A stretch of DNA of 64,000 nt from a virus. Below, in pieces: positions 63,698 through 64,000 of the stretch. The stretch is taken from the IMG/VR virus record IMGVR_UViG_3300021599_000853, positions 1 through 64,000 of that record. The stretch is one strand, 5' to 3'. The stretch's first letter is position 1; every line of letters starts with the position of its first letter. Under the pieces are notes generated by a model. The model saw only the letters and a list, made by a program, of their open reading frames with translations, was not told the DNA's origin and did not search any database. The translations under genes were made by a program, and so were the position numbers.

Positions 63698-64000
63698 TTA
63701 ATCTATAGTTCCCACCTGCCAAAAAGTTTTCCCCGATAAAATAATTTTTTCATCAGAACTTTTACCCAAAACAATATGTGTTTCAGTTACACCCGTATTT
63801 GAATAGTTTACGGTTTGACCTGTCCACGGTGATATATTTATGGAATCTGCAACATCATCTATTCTATTTGCGTAACCATAATACGTTACACCACTAAGTA
63901 ATCCTCCCGCAAAAACTAAACCGACAATTTTTCTTGTTCCCGAGAAATCTGCAACAAGAGCAGATCCAGAATCTCCACCATTTATTGGGAATGCACATAT
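63698..64000 (-). CDS. Trypsin-like serine protease, C-terminal part
   Basis: This partial gene is open to the right edge (stop TAA at 63698-63700) and encodes 100 residues. The segment INGGDSGSALVADF contains the GDSGS active-site Ser motif of chymotrypsin-fold proteases. KIVGLVFAGG and YYGYANRIDDV are the flanking strand and C-terminal helix entry of the fold. The His and Asp of the triad must lie outside the window. The last about 45 residues (SNTGVTETHIVLGKSSDEKI) form an extra C-terminal beta part, perhaps a virion anchor. Its place before a fibre-like gene suggests a virion-associated or fibre-maturing protease. Confidence 0.8.
   Translation of the reverse strand: MCAFPINGGDSGSALVADFSGTRKIVGLVFAGGLLSGVTYYGYANRIDDVADSINISPWTGQTVNYSNTGVTETHIVLGKSSDEKIILSGKTFWQVGTID

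Overview
This window looks like part of the genome of a large, strictly lytic, T4-like myovirus. It is AT-rich and tightly packed, with most junctions a few bases long or overlapping, and nearly every gene lies on the minus strand. It carries recognisable contractile-tail genes (sheath, tube, tape measure, gp25/gp6/gp53-like baseplate parts, hub) and T4-type replication genes (family B DNA polymerase, DnaB/gp41-like helicase, UvsX-like recombinase, gp32-like SSB, 5' nuclease). Start codons are preceded by A/T-rich leaders with no obvious Shine-Dalgarno sequence, and a small DUF5522-type CCGxxxxxCRHCPY protein is present. Both are typical of Bacteroidota, so a Bacteroidota (possibly aquatic) host is my inference, not a proof. 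Head genes (portal, capsid, terminase) are not in the window.

Layout, read in the main (minus) direction from the right edge. (1) 64000-63016: the C-terminal end of a trypsin-like serine protease, then a small fibre-like protein. (2) 62960-55680: a six-gene glycosyltransferase/methyltransferase cassette, including a three-domain methyltransferase/HtrL-YibB/GT2 fusion and a GT60-like GlcNAc-transferase. (3) 55653-52298: a small structural protein and DNA polymerase. (4) 52301-47238: a mixed-strand island with plus-strand genes for a neck-like protein, a SNF2 helicase and a tiny ribbon-helix-helix-like protein, interleaved with minus-strand neck/tail-completion candidates. (5) 47121-29710: the tail core, namely sheath, tube, gp26-like chaperone with a probable frameshifted extension, tape measure, a 1599-residue baseplate protein, a gp53-like protein and a 1924-residue hub-like protein. 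(6) 29671-21045: small genes, then SSB, UvsX, 5' nuclease, helicase, class II ribonucleotide reductase and DUF5522. (7) 20898-5: gp25, gp6, a 1499-residue baseplate/fibre protein, a run of unrecognised structural proteins, a 2199-residue protein with a P2-gpI-like region, and adhesin-like proteins joined by Thr/Pro-rich linkers.

The tail genes together would build a contractile tail with unusually large baseplate proteins. The replication genes form a T4-style core replisome/recombination set with its own dNTP supply. The glycosylation cassette lies between fibre-like genes, and the window also contains mucin-like Thr/Pro linkers. I suggest, as a hypothesis, that the phage glycosylates its own fibres. 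Further points of interest are a +1/-2 frameshift candidate in the tail chaperone, a recurrent AAGATATTTATNATAAA-like element upstream of late genes, a candidate operator array beside the ribbon-helix-helix gene, and RNA hairpins at the starts of the polymerase and GT60-like genes.
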